A stretch of DNA of 30,259 bases from CABMGU01 sp035292785 (GTDB taxonomy: Archaea; Nanobdellota; Nanobdellia; Woesearchaeales; ARS49): positions 1-30,259 of the forward strand of contig DATDPK010000056.1 in the NCBI GenBank assembly GCA_035292785.1, given 5' to 3'. Made by a program: the position numbers and the translations under genes. Within the stretch, counting starts at the first letter, position 1; each line of letters opens with the position of its first letter. Positions 1 to 7,562 of the stretch are shown here, piece by piece. The notes below the pieces were generated by a model, which worked only from the letters and a program-made list of their open reading frames with translations, was not told the origin of the DNA and did not search any database.

Positions 1-27
1 CACGACATAATTCTGAGAAATATAAGG

Positions 28-137
28 TGGACAGCTTAACGGATTTCCCCTGTAATAGAGTACACACCGTCACGGAGGCCGGTTTAACTGCCGGGTTCGA
101 ATGAGACCGGGTGGAACCCGACCCCTATGGCCGTCCA
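28..137 (-). rRNA. rrf: 5S ribosomal RNA
   Basis: Read on the minus strand, this stretch has the layout of an archaeal 5S rRNA. It begins GGACGGCCATAGGGG, resembling the archaeal GGNGGCCAUAGCGG start. It contains CATTCGAACCCGGCAGTTAA, matching the conserved loop A/B/C region (CAUCCCGAACACGGCAGUUAA), and GGGGAAATC near the 3' end. The 5' GGACGGC (136-130) pairs with the 3' GCTGTCC (35-29) to close the terminal helix, and a U-A pair extends it to 137/28. The length of about 110 nt is slightly short of the usual 115-122, so the ends are uncertain by a few bases. No 16S, 23S or tRNA gene lies beside it in this window, so it appears unlinked on this side; what lies left of base 1 is unknown. Confidence 0.9.
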
Positions 138-157
138 ATACGAACACAAAGGCAGAC

Positions 158-167
158 ATTTATAAAT
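158..167. promoter_or_regulatory. Palindromic TATA box shared by 5S rRNA and epimerase gene
   Basis: ATTTATAAAT is a perfect palindrome whose centre lies about 26 bases from the 5S rRNA 5' end at 137 and about 26 bases from the epimerase ATG at 189. One TFB/TBP site therefore fits both divergent transcripts. The 5S side carries a purine-rich GGGAAAGA just upstream of TATA, like a BRE. Confidence 0.65.
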
Positions 168-188
168 CTTTCCCAATTTTCCGCCCAT

Positions 189-1106
189 ATGGCAAAAGTA
201 CTCGTCACAGGCGGAGCAGGATTCATAGGAAGCCATTTAGTAGAAGAACTAGCTGCAAAAGGACACCAAGTCACAGTCTTTGACAACCTGACAACAGGAA
301 AACAGGAAAATTTAGCAGCAGTAAAGGACAAAATAACATTCATAAAAGGAGACATAAGCGATGTTAACCTTCTCAAAAAAGCATTTGCAAAACAGGAATA
401 CGTATTCCACTTGGCAGCAATCGCAAGCGTGCCATTCTCAGTAGAACACCCATTAGAAACACACGAAATCAACACAACAGGAACACTAAAAGTGCTCATA
501 GCAGCAAGAGACGCAAAAGTAAAACGAGTAATCTACTCAAGCAGCGCAGCAGTCTACGGAGACGAGCCAACACTGCCAAAAACAGAAACAAGCACACTAA
601 AGCCGCAAACACCATATGCATTAACAAAACTTACAGGAGAACAATACACAATAATGTTCAGCACTTTGTACGGAATAGAAACAGTGGCACTGCGCTATTT
701 CAATGTTTACGGGCCAAGACAAGACCCAAAATCACCATACTCAGGCGTAATTACAAAATTCATAACAGCACTAAAAAACAAGAATTCGCCAACAATCTTC
801 GGAACAGGAATACAAACAAGAGACTTTGTCTACGTAAAAGACGTTGTGCAGGCAAACATAAAAGCAATGACTGCAAACGCATCTGGAAAAGTATTCAACA
901 TAGCATCCGGAGTTCAGGTATCAATAAGAGAAATGCTTGAACACTTAAACGAAATACTTGGAACAAAAATATCGCCAAAAATGGCGCCAAGACAGCCAGG
1001 AGACATACTCCACAGCGTGGCAGACATATCAGAAGCAAAAAAAACACTCAACTTCTCACCAACAACGACCTTCCACGAAGGACTGGAATGGACTGTTAAA
1101 TCATAA
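189..1106 (+). CDS. NAD-dependent UDP-sugar epimerase/dehydratase (UDP-glucose 4-epimerase-like)
   Basis: Extended short-chain dehydrogenase of 305 residues, normal for the GalE/UDP-sugar epimerase group. It starts MAKVLVTGGAGFIGSHL, with the Rossmann GGAGFIG NAD-binding motif at residues 7-13. The catalytic Ser region is SSSAAVYGD and the Tyr-Lys pair is in PYALTK (YxxxK). The RDFVYVKDVV segment is typical of sugar-nucleotide epimerases. Family members interconvert UDP-glucose/galactose, UDP-GlcNAc/GalNAc or glucuronate/galacturonate; the sequence alone does not fix the substrate. The adjacent UDP-glucose dehydrogenase makes UDP-glucuronate or UDP-hexose chemistry likely, feeding the glycosyltransferases at 2.4-4.5 kb. 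I chose ATG 189 over the upstream in-frame ATG at 111, because 111 lies inside the 5S rRNA gene and 189 is about 26 bases past a TATA box, as expected for a leaderless mRNA. Confidence 0.9.
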   Translation: MAKVLVTGGAGFIGSHLVEELAAKGHQVTVFDNLTTGKQENLAAVKDKITFIKGDISDVNLLKKAFAKQEYVFHLAAIASVPFSVEHPLETHEINTTGTLKVLIAARDAKVKRVIYSSSAAVYGDEPTLPKTETSTLKPQTPYALTKLTGEQYTIMFSTLYGIETVALRYFNVYGPRQDPKSPYSGVITKFITALKNKNSPTIFGTGIQTRDFVYVKDVVQANIKAMTANASGKVFNIASGVQVSIREMLEHLNEILGTKISPKMAPRQPGDILHSVADISEAKKTLNFSPTTTFHEGLEWTVKS

Positions 1107-1108
1107 GC

Positions 1109-1118
1109 TATTTAAACA
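1109..1118 (+). promoter_or_regulatory. TATA box of UDP-glucose dehydrogenase gene
   Basis: CTATTTAAAC is centred about 27 bases before ATG 1140 and immediately follows the epimerase stop, so the gene can be transcribed independently as a leaderless mRNA. Confidence 0.55.
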
Positions 1119-1139
1119 CCCATAAAACCTGTTTTTCAA

Positions 1140-2408
1140 ATGAAAATAGCAGTAATAGGAACAGGATACGTCGGCTTAACCACGGGAGCCTGCTTTGCAG
1201 AACTCGGGCATACAGTAATATGCAACGACATAGATGCAGAAAAAGTTGCAAAACTCAAAAAAGCACAATGCCCAATATTTGAAGAAAGACTTCCAGAACT
1301 TCTAACAAAACACAACGGCAAAAACCTCACATTCACAACATCAATCCAAGAAGCCATAAAAGACGCACAAGTAATCTTCATTTGCGTCGGCACGCCTCCA
1401 AAACAAAACGGCGCACCTGACCTCTCTTTTATGGAAAAAGTAATCAAGGACATAGGAGCACACCTAACACATTATGCAGTAATAGTAGAAAAAAGCACAG
1501 TACCAATACAAACAGCAGAATGGATGAAAAACCTTCTAAAAAAACACCTCAAAACAGAATTTGACGTTGCAGTAAACCCGGAATTTCTGAGAGAAGGAAC
1601 ATCAGTATATGACTTCCTCAACCCTGACAGGATAGTAATCGGCACAGAAACACAAAAAGCAGACAAGATAATGACAGAAATCTACGCAAAAATAAAAGCG
1701 CCGATAATACACACAAACCTCAACAGCGCAGAACTAATAAAACACGCATCAAACTCATACCTTGCAATGAAAATAAGCTTTGCAAACCTCACAGCACAGC
1801 TGTGCGAAAAAGCAAACGCAGACATTAAAACAGTAATGGAAGGCGTGGGAATGGACAAACGCATTGGAAAAGAATTTCTCAATGCAGGACTCGGCTACGG
1901 CGGATTCTGCTTTCCAAAAGACCTTGATGCATTCATAACAGTGCTGGAAAAGCACAAAGTGGACGCTTCATTATTGAAAGCAGTAAGAGAAATCAACGAA
2001 AAACAAAGAGAACACGTAATCAAAATGGCAGAAGAAATGCTTGGAACAATAAAAGGCAAAACAATAGGAATATTGGGCCTTTCATTCAAGCCGAACACAG
2101 ACGACACAAGACTTTCTCCGGCACTAATGCTCGCCCAAGACCTGCAGAAAAAAGGAGCAAAAATAAGAGCTTACGACCCACAGGCAATGGAAAACGCGAA
2201 AAAAACTCTAAACGCAACTTACTGCAAAAATGTATATGAAACAGCAGAAGGAGCAGACTTGCTAATACTTGCAACAGAATGGAACGAATTCAAAAAAATG
2301 GACTTGGCAAAAATAAAAGTTAAGAAATTCATAGACGCAAGAAACGTGTTTGAAACCGAAAAAATGAAAAAACTCGGCTTTGAATACCGCTCAATCGGAA
2401 GACAATGA
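1140..2408 (+). CDS. ugd: UDP-glucose 6-dehydrogenase
   Basis: Oxidises UDP-glucose to UDP-glucuronate (or a related UDP-hexose to its uronate) with two NAD+ in the cytoplasm. At 422 residues it has the usual length. The N-terminal NAD-binding segment reads IGTGYVGLTTGACFAELGH (residues 5-23). NPEFLREG and NPDRIVIG mark the substrate-binding region, and GLGYGGFCFPKD contains the catalytic Cys. LGLSFKPNTDDTRLSPA marks the C-terminal UDP-binding domain. UDP-ManNAc dehydrogenase belongs to the same family and cannot be fully excluded. The gene follows the epimerase by 33 bases but has its own TATA box. Its last 18 bases overlap the convergent GT4 gene. Uronic acids are common in archaeal N-glycans, which fits the neighbouring oligosaccharyltransferase. 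Confidence 0.93.
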   Translation: MKIAVIGTGYVGLTTGACFAELGHTVICNDIDAEKVAKLKKAQCPIFEERLPELLTKHNGKNLTFTTSIQEAIKDAQVIFICVGTPPKQNGAPDLSFMEKVIKDIGAHLTHYAVIVEKSTVPIQTAEWMKNLLKKHLKTEFDVAVNPEFLREGTSVYDFLNPDRIVIGTETQKADKIMTEIYAKIKAPIIHTNLNSAELIKHASNSYLAMKISFANLTAQLCEKANADIKTVMEGVGMDKRIGKEFLNAGLGYGGFCFPKDLDAFITVLEKHKVDASLLKAVREINEKQREHVIKMAEEMLGTIKGKTIGILGLSFKPNTDDTRLSPALMLAQDLQKKGAKIRAYDPQAMENAKKTLNATYCKNVYETAEGADLLILATEWNEFKKMDLAKIKVKKFIDARNVFETEKMKKLGFEYRSIGRQ

Positions 2409-3467
2409 TTTCAACAACTTCTCCAACTTAACAGCTGTCCTGTCCCAATCGAAAAAATCACGAACCTTTTCCTGCAAATTACTGCCAAACTTATCACGCA
2501 AAGCAGAATCCTTAATCAAAAGCTGAAGTTTCTCACGCAAAACTTTAACATCACCTGGCTCAATCAGGAAACCATTCTTTCCATCATAAATAATCTCGCC
2601 AGTTCCGCCGACATCAGTTGCTATAACAGCCAAACCCATAGCGCCGGCTTCCAAAACAGAAGTAGGCAAACCCTCTGCATAAGAAGGATTGACAAGAATA
2701 TCGCTTCGAGAAAGAATCTCCCTAATCTGCAAATGATTCTTCTCACCAACAAACTTACCTCTCATTTGCTTAAGCTCTTTTTCAAAAGGGCCCTTTCCAA
2801 CAATCGTAATATCTGCCTTCAAGCCTTTAACCGCCTCCAGCAAATCCTGAATGCCTTTCTCCTTAATCAGCCTTCCAACAAAAACAATCCTGACTCCCTT
2901 GTGCTTGACCTTTTTTCCATCAAAAAATCTTGTATCAGTGCCGTTATACAAAACATCACAACTTTTTGCACCAAGCTCTTTTGCAAAACTGCACGAAGCC
3001 TTGGACACGCCGGCAACATGCGCGTGGCGCAAAACCCATTTACCAGTTGTAGCATCAACAAATCTCGAACCCAAGCGCACAAAAGGATTTCTGTAATTCA
3101 CGCGGGAAGAACCGTGCTCAATATGCAGCCAGGGAGTCCTGCTTAGGTGAGCATACATTCCGCCTGCAATAGTCAAAGGATAAAAACGAGTATGGGTGAT
3201 AATTGCATCAACGCCACCAATCTCCTTAACCAGCTCAGGAACAAAAGGCATCTGCACAGGAAGCATATCAGCCAAAACCTCAAAAGAAGGAACACGCAAA
3301 ACGTGAATTCCATCAATAACTTCCTTTTTCTTCATACCCTTCAAGCGGGAAGTCACAACCCAGACCTTATGGCCTTTCTTAACCAAACGGCGCGAAGTCT
3401 GGTAAACATACTGCTCAACACCGCCCCGATGAGGCAAAAAATAAGAAGACAAAACCAGGATTTTCAT
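2391..3467 (-). CDS. Glycosyltransferase family 4 protein (GT-B fold)
   Basis: A 358-residue GT4 retaining glycosyltransferase that moves a sugar from a nucleotide donor to a glycan or lipid-linked acceptor at the cytoplasmic membrane face. The N-terminal acceptor domain starts MKILVLSSYFLPHRGGVEQY, a classic GT4 opening with the GG loop. The C-terminal donor domain has VFVGRLIKEKGIQDLLEA and then EGLPTSVLEAGAMGLAVIATD, holding the E-x7-E signature. The exact sugar and acceptor cannot be read from the sequence. It is the third gene of a GT2-DUF2304-GT4 operon, and its ATG overlaps the preceding stop codon (ATGA), implying translational coupling. The 3' end overlaps the convergent ugd gene by 18 bases. 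Confidence 0.9.
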   Translation of the reverse strand: MKILVLSSYFLPHRGGVEQYVYQTSRRLVKKGHKVWVVTSRLKGMKKKEVIDGIHVLRVPSFEVLADMLPVQMPFVPELVKEIGGVDAIITHTRFYPLTIAGGMYAHLSRTPWLHIEHGSSRVNYRNPFVRLGSRFVDATTGKWVLRHAHVAGVSKASCSFAKELGAKSCDVLYNGTDTRFFDGKKVKHKGVRIVFVGRLIKEKGIQDLLEAVKGLKADITIVGKGPFEKELKQMRGKFVGEKNHLQIREILSRSDILVNPSYAEGLPTSVLEAGAMGLAVIATDVGGTGEIIYDGKNGFLIEPGDVKVLREKLQLLIKDSALRDKFGSNLQEKVRDFFDWDRTAVKLEKLLKSLSSD

Positions 3468-3790
3468 TTTCGCTTCAAAGCAAGTTCCCTTACGAGGCGA
3501 GTAATCTCCTGCTCAAGCTTATTCACCTTAATATTTGACTGGAAAACAAGATAAAACAAGACCAGCAAGGCAATGTACATTGCCAGGTCAACACTTCTTC
3601 CAACACCGATCAGGATGGACAGCTTGTTGACAAGCGGAGTTGCGAAAGCTATTATGAGAACCGCAGACCAAATCAAAAACCAGAATAATGCAGTCTTGCC
3701 TTCAAGCTTCTTCCTTCTCCATAAAACAAGCACGCGCGCCATATGCACGCAGGCAACAACCAATGCAATAACCTGAATGGGCTGTATCAT
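3464..3790 (-). CDS. DUF2304 family small membrane protein
   Basis: A 108-residue membrane protein with three predicted membrane segments: about residues 5-24 (after the start MIQPIQVIALVV), 34-55 (FWFLIWSAVLIIAFATPL) and 65-84 (VDLAMYIALLVLFYLVFQ). A short charged C-terminal helix follows (NKLEQEITRLVRELALKRK). This is the DUF2304 layout. Members are almost always found beside dolichol-phosphate-type GT2 glycosyltransferases and are thought to help lipid-linked sugar synthesis, but no activity is established. Here it sits between GT2 and GT4 with 4-base overlaps on both sides, so the three proteins are probably made together and may form one membrane complex. Confidence 0.85.
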   Translation of the reverse strand: MIQPIQVIALVVACVHMARVLVLWRRKKLEGKTALFWFLIWSAVLIIAFATPLVNKLSILIGVGRSVDLAMYIALLVLFYLVFQSNIKVNKLEQEITRLVRELALKRK

Positions 3791-4461
3791 TTTGTCAACC
3801 TGTGTTTAAGTGTCCTATAAAAAATCTTGATGGCATTCCAGCTGCTCTGGCCGTGCTCCATACTATATTGAGTATACCTAATAACAACCGGAACCTCAAC
3901 ATAACGCAAATTCTTCTTCTTAATCTCAGACAAAATCTCGCTCGCGTGCTCCATCCTGTCCATAGTTATCTCAATATCCTCTGCGGCTTGGCGGGACAAA
4001 GCACGGAAACCATTATGCGAATCAGTCAACTTAATACCATAAAGAACCCAAATAAGAAAAGCACCGCCCTTCAGCAAAAGCTTCCTGAAAAAAGGCACAT
4101 TAGAGCCAGGACGCAAAAAGCGGGAGCCAACAGCAATATCAGCATCGCCTGATTTCACAGGCTTAATCAATGCAGGAATATCCTCAACACGATGCTGGCC
4201 ATCAGCATCAAAAGTAACAATAATATCAGCATCATTCTCCAAAGCATAATCGATGCCGGTTTTCAAAGAAGCACCCTGGCCGCGATTAATAACGTGGCGC
4301 AAAACGTGAGGAGTATACTTCTTTGCAACCCTGCTGGTAGCATCATCAGAACCATCATCTACAACGACAACATTCTTGTAGCCAGCATCGACCAATTCCT
4401 TGACAACACTGCCAATGCTGTGCTCTTCACGATATGCGGCAATAACAATCCATACATTCAT
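3787..4461 (-). CDS. Glycosyltransferase family 2, dolichyl-phosphate sugar synthase-like
   Basis: A 224-residue GT-A glycosyltransferase of the DPM1/dolichyl-phosphate-glucose synthase type. It opens MNVWIVIAAYREEHSIGSVV, has VVVVDDGSDD at the first nucleotide-sugar-binding strand, and the metal-binding motif FDADGQH around residue 95. It then has VGSRFLRPGSNVP and LTDSHNGFRALSR, which are typical of this group. It lacks the C-terminal GtrA-like membrane domain, so membrane contact may come from the partner DUF2304 protein. The expected reaction is transfer of one sugar from a nucleotide sugar to dolichyl phosphate on the cytoplasmic side. It is the first gene of the operon, and its ATG lies 26 bases after a palindromic TATA box, as in leaderless genes. 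Confidence 0.9.
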   Translation of the reverse strand: MNVWIVIAAYREEHSIGSVVKELVDAGYKNVVVVDDGSDDATSRVAKKYTPHVLRHVINRGQGASLKTGIDYALENDADIIVTFDADGQHRVEDIPALIKPVKSGDADIAVGSRFLRPGSNVPFFRKLLLKGGAFLIWVLYGIKLTDSHNGFRALSRQAAEDIEITMDRMEHASEILSEIKKKNLRYVEVPVVIRYTQYSMEHGQSSWNAIKIFYRTLKHRLTK

Positions 4462-4482
4462 TCTTATAGAGCAATATTCAGG

Positions 4483-4492
4483 ATTTATAAAT
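4483..4492 (-). promoter_or_regulatory. TATA box of GT2-DUF2304-GT4 operon
   Basis: ATTTATAAAT, the same perfect palindrome as at 158-167, is centred 26 bases upstream of ATG 4461. It lies just beyond the stt3 stop codon, separating the operon from stt3. Confidence 0.6.
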
Positions 4493-4500
4493 CTTTAGAA

Positions 4501-7500
4501 CTACCGAACCGCCTCAAGTCTAACCTTGAAATGTAATGTTTTATTACCCAAAATGTGCGCCTCAGGGTCAGTGCCATAAGCCTCTTCAGGAGGAATTGTA
4601 AGAGTTTTCGTTTCACCCTTTTTCATACCCATAACGCCATTTTCAAAACCAGGAATCACCTTGCCCTGGCCGGCGATGAAACCCAATGGTTTTGTTTCAA
4701 AATCATCAAAACTACTATCTTGAGTAACGTTCTTGTTTTTCCAATCAACAATGCTACTGTCAAAAACCTCATCATCAGCCCAGCCGATATAATTCAACAT
4801 TACCTGAGCGCCCTGCTCAACAGACGTCTTTGGCTTGACAGAATCAGGAACATACGGCTCTGCGCCAGCCCAGTCAACCTTGTAAGCAAAAATATTTCCG
4901 TGCAATGCCTGCCTGTCCTGAGCAAAAGGCCTGAAATAACGCAAGCCCATCCCATTCATGTAAAACATACGCGTGAACATGCTGTTCGCCAGCTCAGCCA
5001 TTCCAGGTAATGCAATTGGACCGCTTTCGCCAGGCCATATCAGCAAAACAAGATTCTGGGAACCATCCTTGAAAACAGTCTCCTTTGAATTGCCGGAAGA
5101 ATCAAACGAGACAATCTTGCCGACAACAGCAACACCCTGATTCAAGCGAACTTCAGCATGGCCAGAGGTCAGGTTCATTGAAGTAGCTCCGCAAACCATC
5201 ATATCTTTTCCTTCTTTGGTACAGCCAGTAGGCTCTCCAATATATCCAGACCACGGAGAAATCCACTGGTTTGCAGCGTCCTCTGAAGCAAGAGCCTTGA
5301 CTTGCTTGTACTCCTCAGATGCTTTTTCTTTTGTGTAGCCATAGCGCTCCATCATAGTATTAATAGCCTCTTCCTTTGGCAAGAACCTAATCTTCTTCCA
5401 CATCTCAGCGCGCTCAAAATTCCACAATCCGAAATGCGACCAAACACCAGCTTTTCCAATCATATCAGCACTTACAATAAAGTAATCTTGAGGCGGGTCG
5501 CAATGCGTGTACTGCAAAACATCCTCGGAGATGCCGGCATCTTTCAGCGTTGCAGCAGCATCCTTCCTGTCCTGCATTATAATCTTCTTCACGAGATTTA
5601 TTGAAACAATAGGGTCATTTGTTGCATTAAACACTACATCATAAGCAGTATTTGCGCCGCAATCAAGCATACGCAAAATAGCAATTGCTTCATCCTCATT
5701 ATCAGTCTGCAAAACACGCCCAATCCAATGAGCCTGAGGAGCATTCTGGGAAGCGCCGTCAAAAGTCACAGCCCTGTCGGCAACATACTTGAAATGATGG
5801 CCGAAATCCCACCACGAATTAATAATTGCATCAGGCCTTGAATCCTCATTAATCTTAGTCAAGACATTCCACCAGGCATCATTCATTATAGGAATATCAG
5901 AACGAGCATTCTGATACGACTGGCGCGCAAGATTTGCACCTGCAGGACTGACAATCAAAAATCCAAAAACGAAAATAATCAACGAGCCGGTAATAATTTT
6001 TTTAACGTGGAAATGCTTCTCGCCAAGCACTGTCAAATACTGGTAAATCAAGCCAACAGAAGCGCCAAACGCAACTGCAAAAGCAGGACCCAACAGCAAA
6101 GTGAAACGAAGACCCTTGATTGACGCGTAAATCGTTCCAACAAACCAGAAAGCAAGCAATATGCTATAAGTAATGTCAAACTTGCCTTTAGAATCCTTGC
6201 GCGTCAACAGCAAAATAATGCCCAAAACCGCGATTGCAAACAGCAATTTGCCTCCAACAGACCCGATTGCGTTCTGCAAAGAGGAAGGATTCAGCTCAGC
6301 AACTGTGGTGAAAACATTCGGCCACAAATTATCGTGAGCAGCCTGCTTAATTGTGGTGAAACGCAATGGAGAGATAGGAGCGTTCTTGAACGTGGCAAAG
6401 CTGGTGAATGCGCTGACAAAAATTCCTGAAACAATCACGAATACAAAGCCAACAAGAACATATTTTGAAATATTAGAGTGCTGCCAGAAATGAGAAAGGC
6501 CCTGCCGCAAAAGCCTCCAATGGCTGATGACTCCCCATACGACATAAACGCCAAATGCAGCCAATGCAAAATCAAAAATATACCACCAGCCAGACCAGGC
6601 AAAACTATACAAGCCAACAGCAAAGCCGGAAAGCGCAGAGAAAAACAACTGCTTTCTTCTTGAAACGTCACCAAGCGCTATGAACAAAAACCAAATGATG
6701 AACAATGGGAAGAAAACATTGTACGCATCAGTATCAGCGTGGCCCCAAATAGTCCTTGAAAGAATTGCAGGAACAATGGCAAGAATAGTTACGGCAAAAA
6801 AGCCACCGACATTGCCGGCAACACGGCGGGTAATAAAAAATGCAGGAATGAAAGACAGCAAAATGAAAACAATCGAGAAATAATTAGACGCCTGCATCAA
6901 AGGAATGCTTCTGTCAAAAATATTGAAAAACTTGTGAAGCCCGACAAGAACATAAGGATGAATGCTGTTCTCGGGCTGAGTGCCGACAGGCGCGCTCATA
7001 TGGTCATCCCAAGGAATGCCGTCCTTCAGCAAATCATAAGGATGGCCTTTTTCCTCGATATTCCGGGCATAACGTAAATAATAGTACGGGTCGATGTCAG
7101 GCATATACAGCCAAGACTTGCCATTTTCCTCGTAAGAATAATGATTGACAACTTCCTCCCTCAATCTCTGTTTCTGCTGTTCAACATCACTTGCCTGCTC
7201 ATTCAAAGTCTTACGCAGCTGCTCCTCCACCACCTTCTGCCGGTTAACATCAGGCAAATTAGGATACTGCTGGTTGACAGCAGAAGTAACCTGGCCCCTG
7301 ATAAAATTCTCAACACTCTGCTGGGCAATAGTGTCTGCAACAGGCAAATCACTTCCAATAAACCGCATGTAAATGCCGCCCCACGGATACTTTCCATCCC
7401 CATTCGGCATAAACTGCAGGAGAATAACGAGCAAAAATACAAGCAAAGTCGCATGCTTCTTTGCAAAATGCAAAGCAGGCCTTGCCTTATCCATAAAGCT

Positions 7501-7521
7501 TTCACCTGATTTCTCTTCCAT
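4501..7521 (-). CDS. aglB: STT3/AglB oligosaccharyltransferase fused to a C-terminal FKBP prolyl isomerase
   Basis: A 1006-residue membrane enzyme expected to transfer a dolichol-linked glycan to Asn in N-x-S/T sequons of exported proteins. Residues 1-40 hold the first membrane helix. Residues 60-125 are a Gln/Glu-rich, probably coiled-coil insertion that precedes the first acidic motif DIDPYYYLR (142-150). The second acidic motif is WGHADTD (259-265). About a dozen hydrophobic helices fill residues 205-525. The conserved acceptor-binding WWD motif appears as WWDFG (570-574). Residues 902-1006 form a complete-looking FKBP domain, with VFDSS, GKVIPGFENGVMGMKKGE and IPPEEAYG. It should lie outside the cell with the STT3 C-terminal domain. 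The fusion is unusual, since STT3 normally ends after its own soluble domain. The frame is continuous with no sign of a broken join. Confidence 0.93.
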   Translation of the reverse strand: MEEKSGESFMDKARPALHFAKKHATLLVFLLVILLQFMPNGDGKYPWGGIYMRFIGSDLPVADTIAQQSVENFIRGQVTSAVNQQYPNLPDVNRQKVVEEQLRKTLNEQASDVEQQKQRLREEVVNHYSYEENGKSWLYMPDIDPYYYLRYARNIEEKGHPYDLLKDGIPWDDHMSAPVGTQPENSIHPYVLVGLHKFFNIFDRSIPLMQASNYFSIVFILLSFIPAFFITRRVAGNVGGFFAVTILAIVPAILSRTIWGHADTDAYNVFFPLFIIWFLFIALGDVSRRKQLFFSALSGFAVGLYSFAWSGWWYIFDFALAAFGVYVVWGVISHWRLLRQGLSHFWQHSNISKYVLVGFVFVIVSGIFVSAFTSFATFKNAPISPLRFTTIKQAAHDNLWPNVFTTVAELNPSSLQNAIGSVGGKLLFAIAVLGIILLLTRKDSKGKFDITYSILLAFWFVGTIYASIKGLRFTLLLGPAFAVAFGASVGLIYQYLTVLGEKHFHVKKIITGSLIIFVFGFLIVSPAGANLARQSYQNARSDIPIMNDAWWNVLTKINEDSRPDAIINSWWDFGHHFKYVADRAVTFDGASQNAPQAHWIGRVLQTDNEDEAIAILRMLDCGANTAYDVVFNATNDPIVSINLVKKIIMQDRKDAAATLKDAGISEDVLQYTHCDPPQDYFIVSADMIGKAGVWSHFGLWNFERAEMWKKIRFLPKEEAINTMMERYGYTKEKASEEYKQVKALASEDAANQWISPWSGYIGEPTGCTKEGKDMMVCGATSMNLTSGHAEVRLNQGVAVVGKIVSFDSSGNSKETVFKDGSQNLVLLIWPGESGPIALPGMAELANSMFTRMFYMNGMGLRYFRPFAQDRQALHGNIFAYKVDWAGAEPYVPDSVKPKTSVEQGAQVMLNYIGWADDEVFDSSIVDWKNKNVTQDSSFDDFETKPLGFIAGQGKVIPGFENGVMGMKKGETKTLTIPPEEAYGTDPEAHILGNKTLHFKVRLEAVR

Positions 7522-7544
7522 CGACTTTGCAAACCAGAATACAG

Positions 7545-7554
7545 CTTAAAAATC
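7545..7554 (-). promoter_or_regulatory. TATA box of stt3-fkbp gene
   Basis: On the minus strand GATTTTTAAG lies about 27 bases before ATG 7521, preceded by a BRE-like ACGAAA. This supports that start codon and a leaderless transcript. Confidence 0.55.
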
Positions 7555-7562
7555 TTTCGTGC

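Noticed and set aside
40..80. TACACACCGTCACG resembling the 3' end of 16S rRNA
   Set aside because: The flanking sequence does not continue as 16S, and the reverse strand explains the whole segment as 5S rRNA.
111..188. Upstream in-frame ATG extending the epimerase by 26 residues
   Set aside because: It lies inside the 5S rRNA gene and upstream of the TATA box, and the extra residues do not resemble the family, whose Rossmann strand begins at ATG 189.
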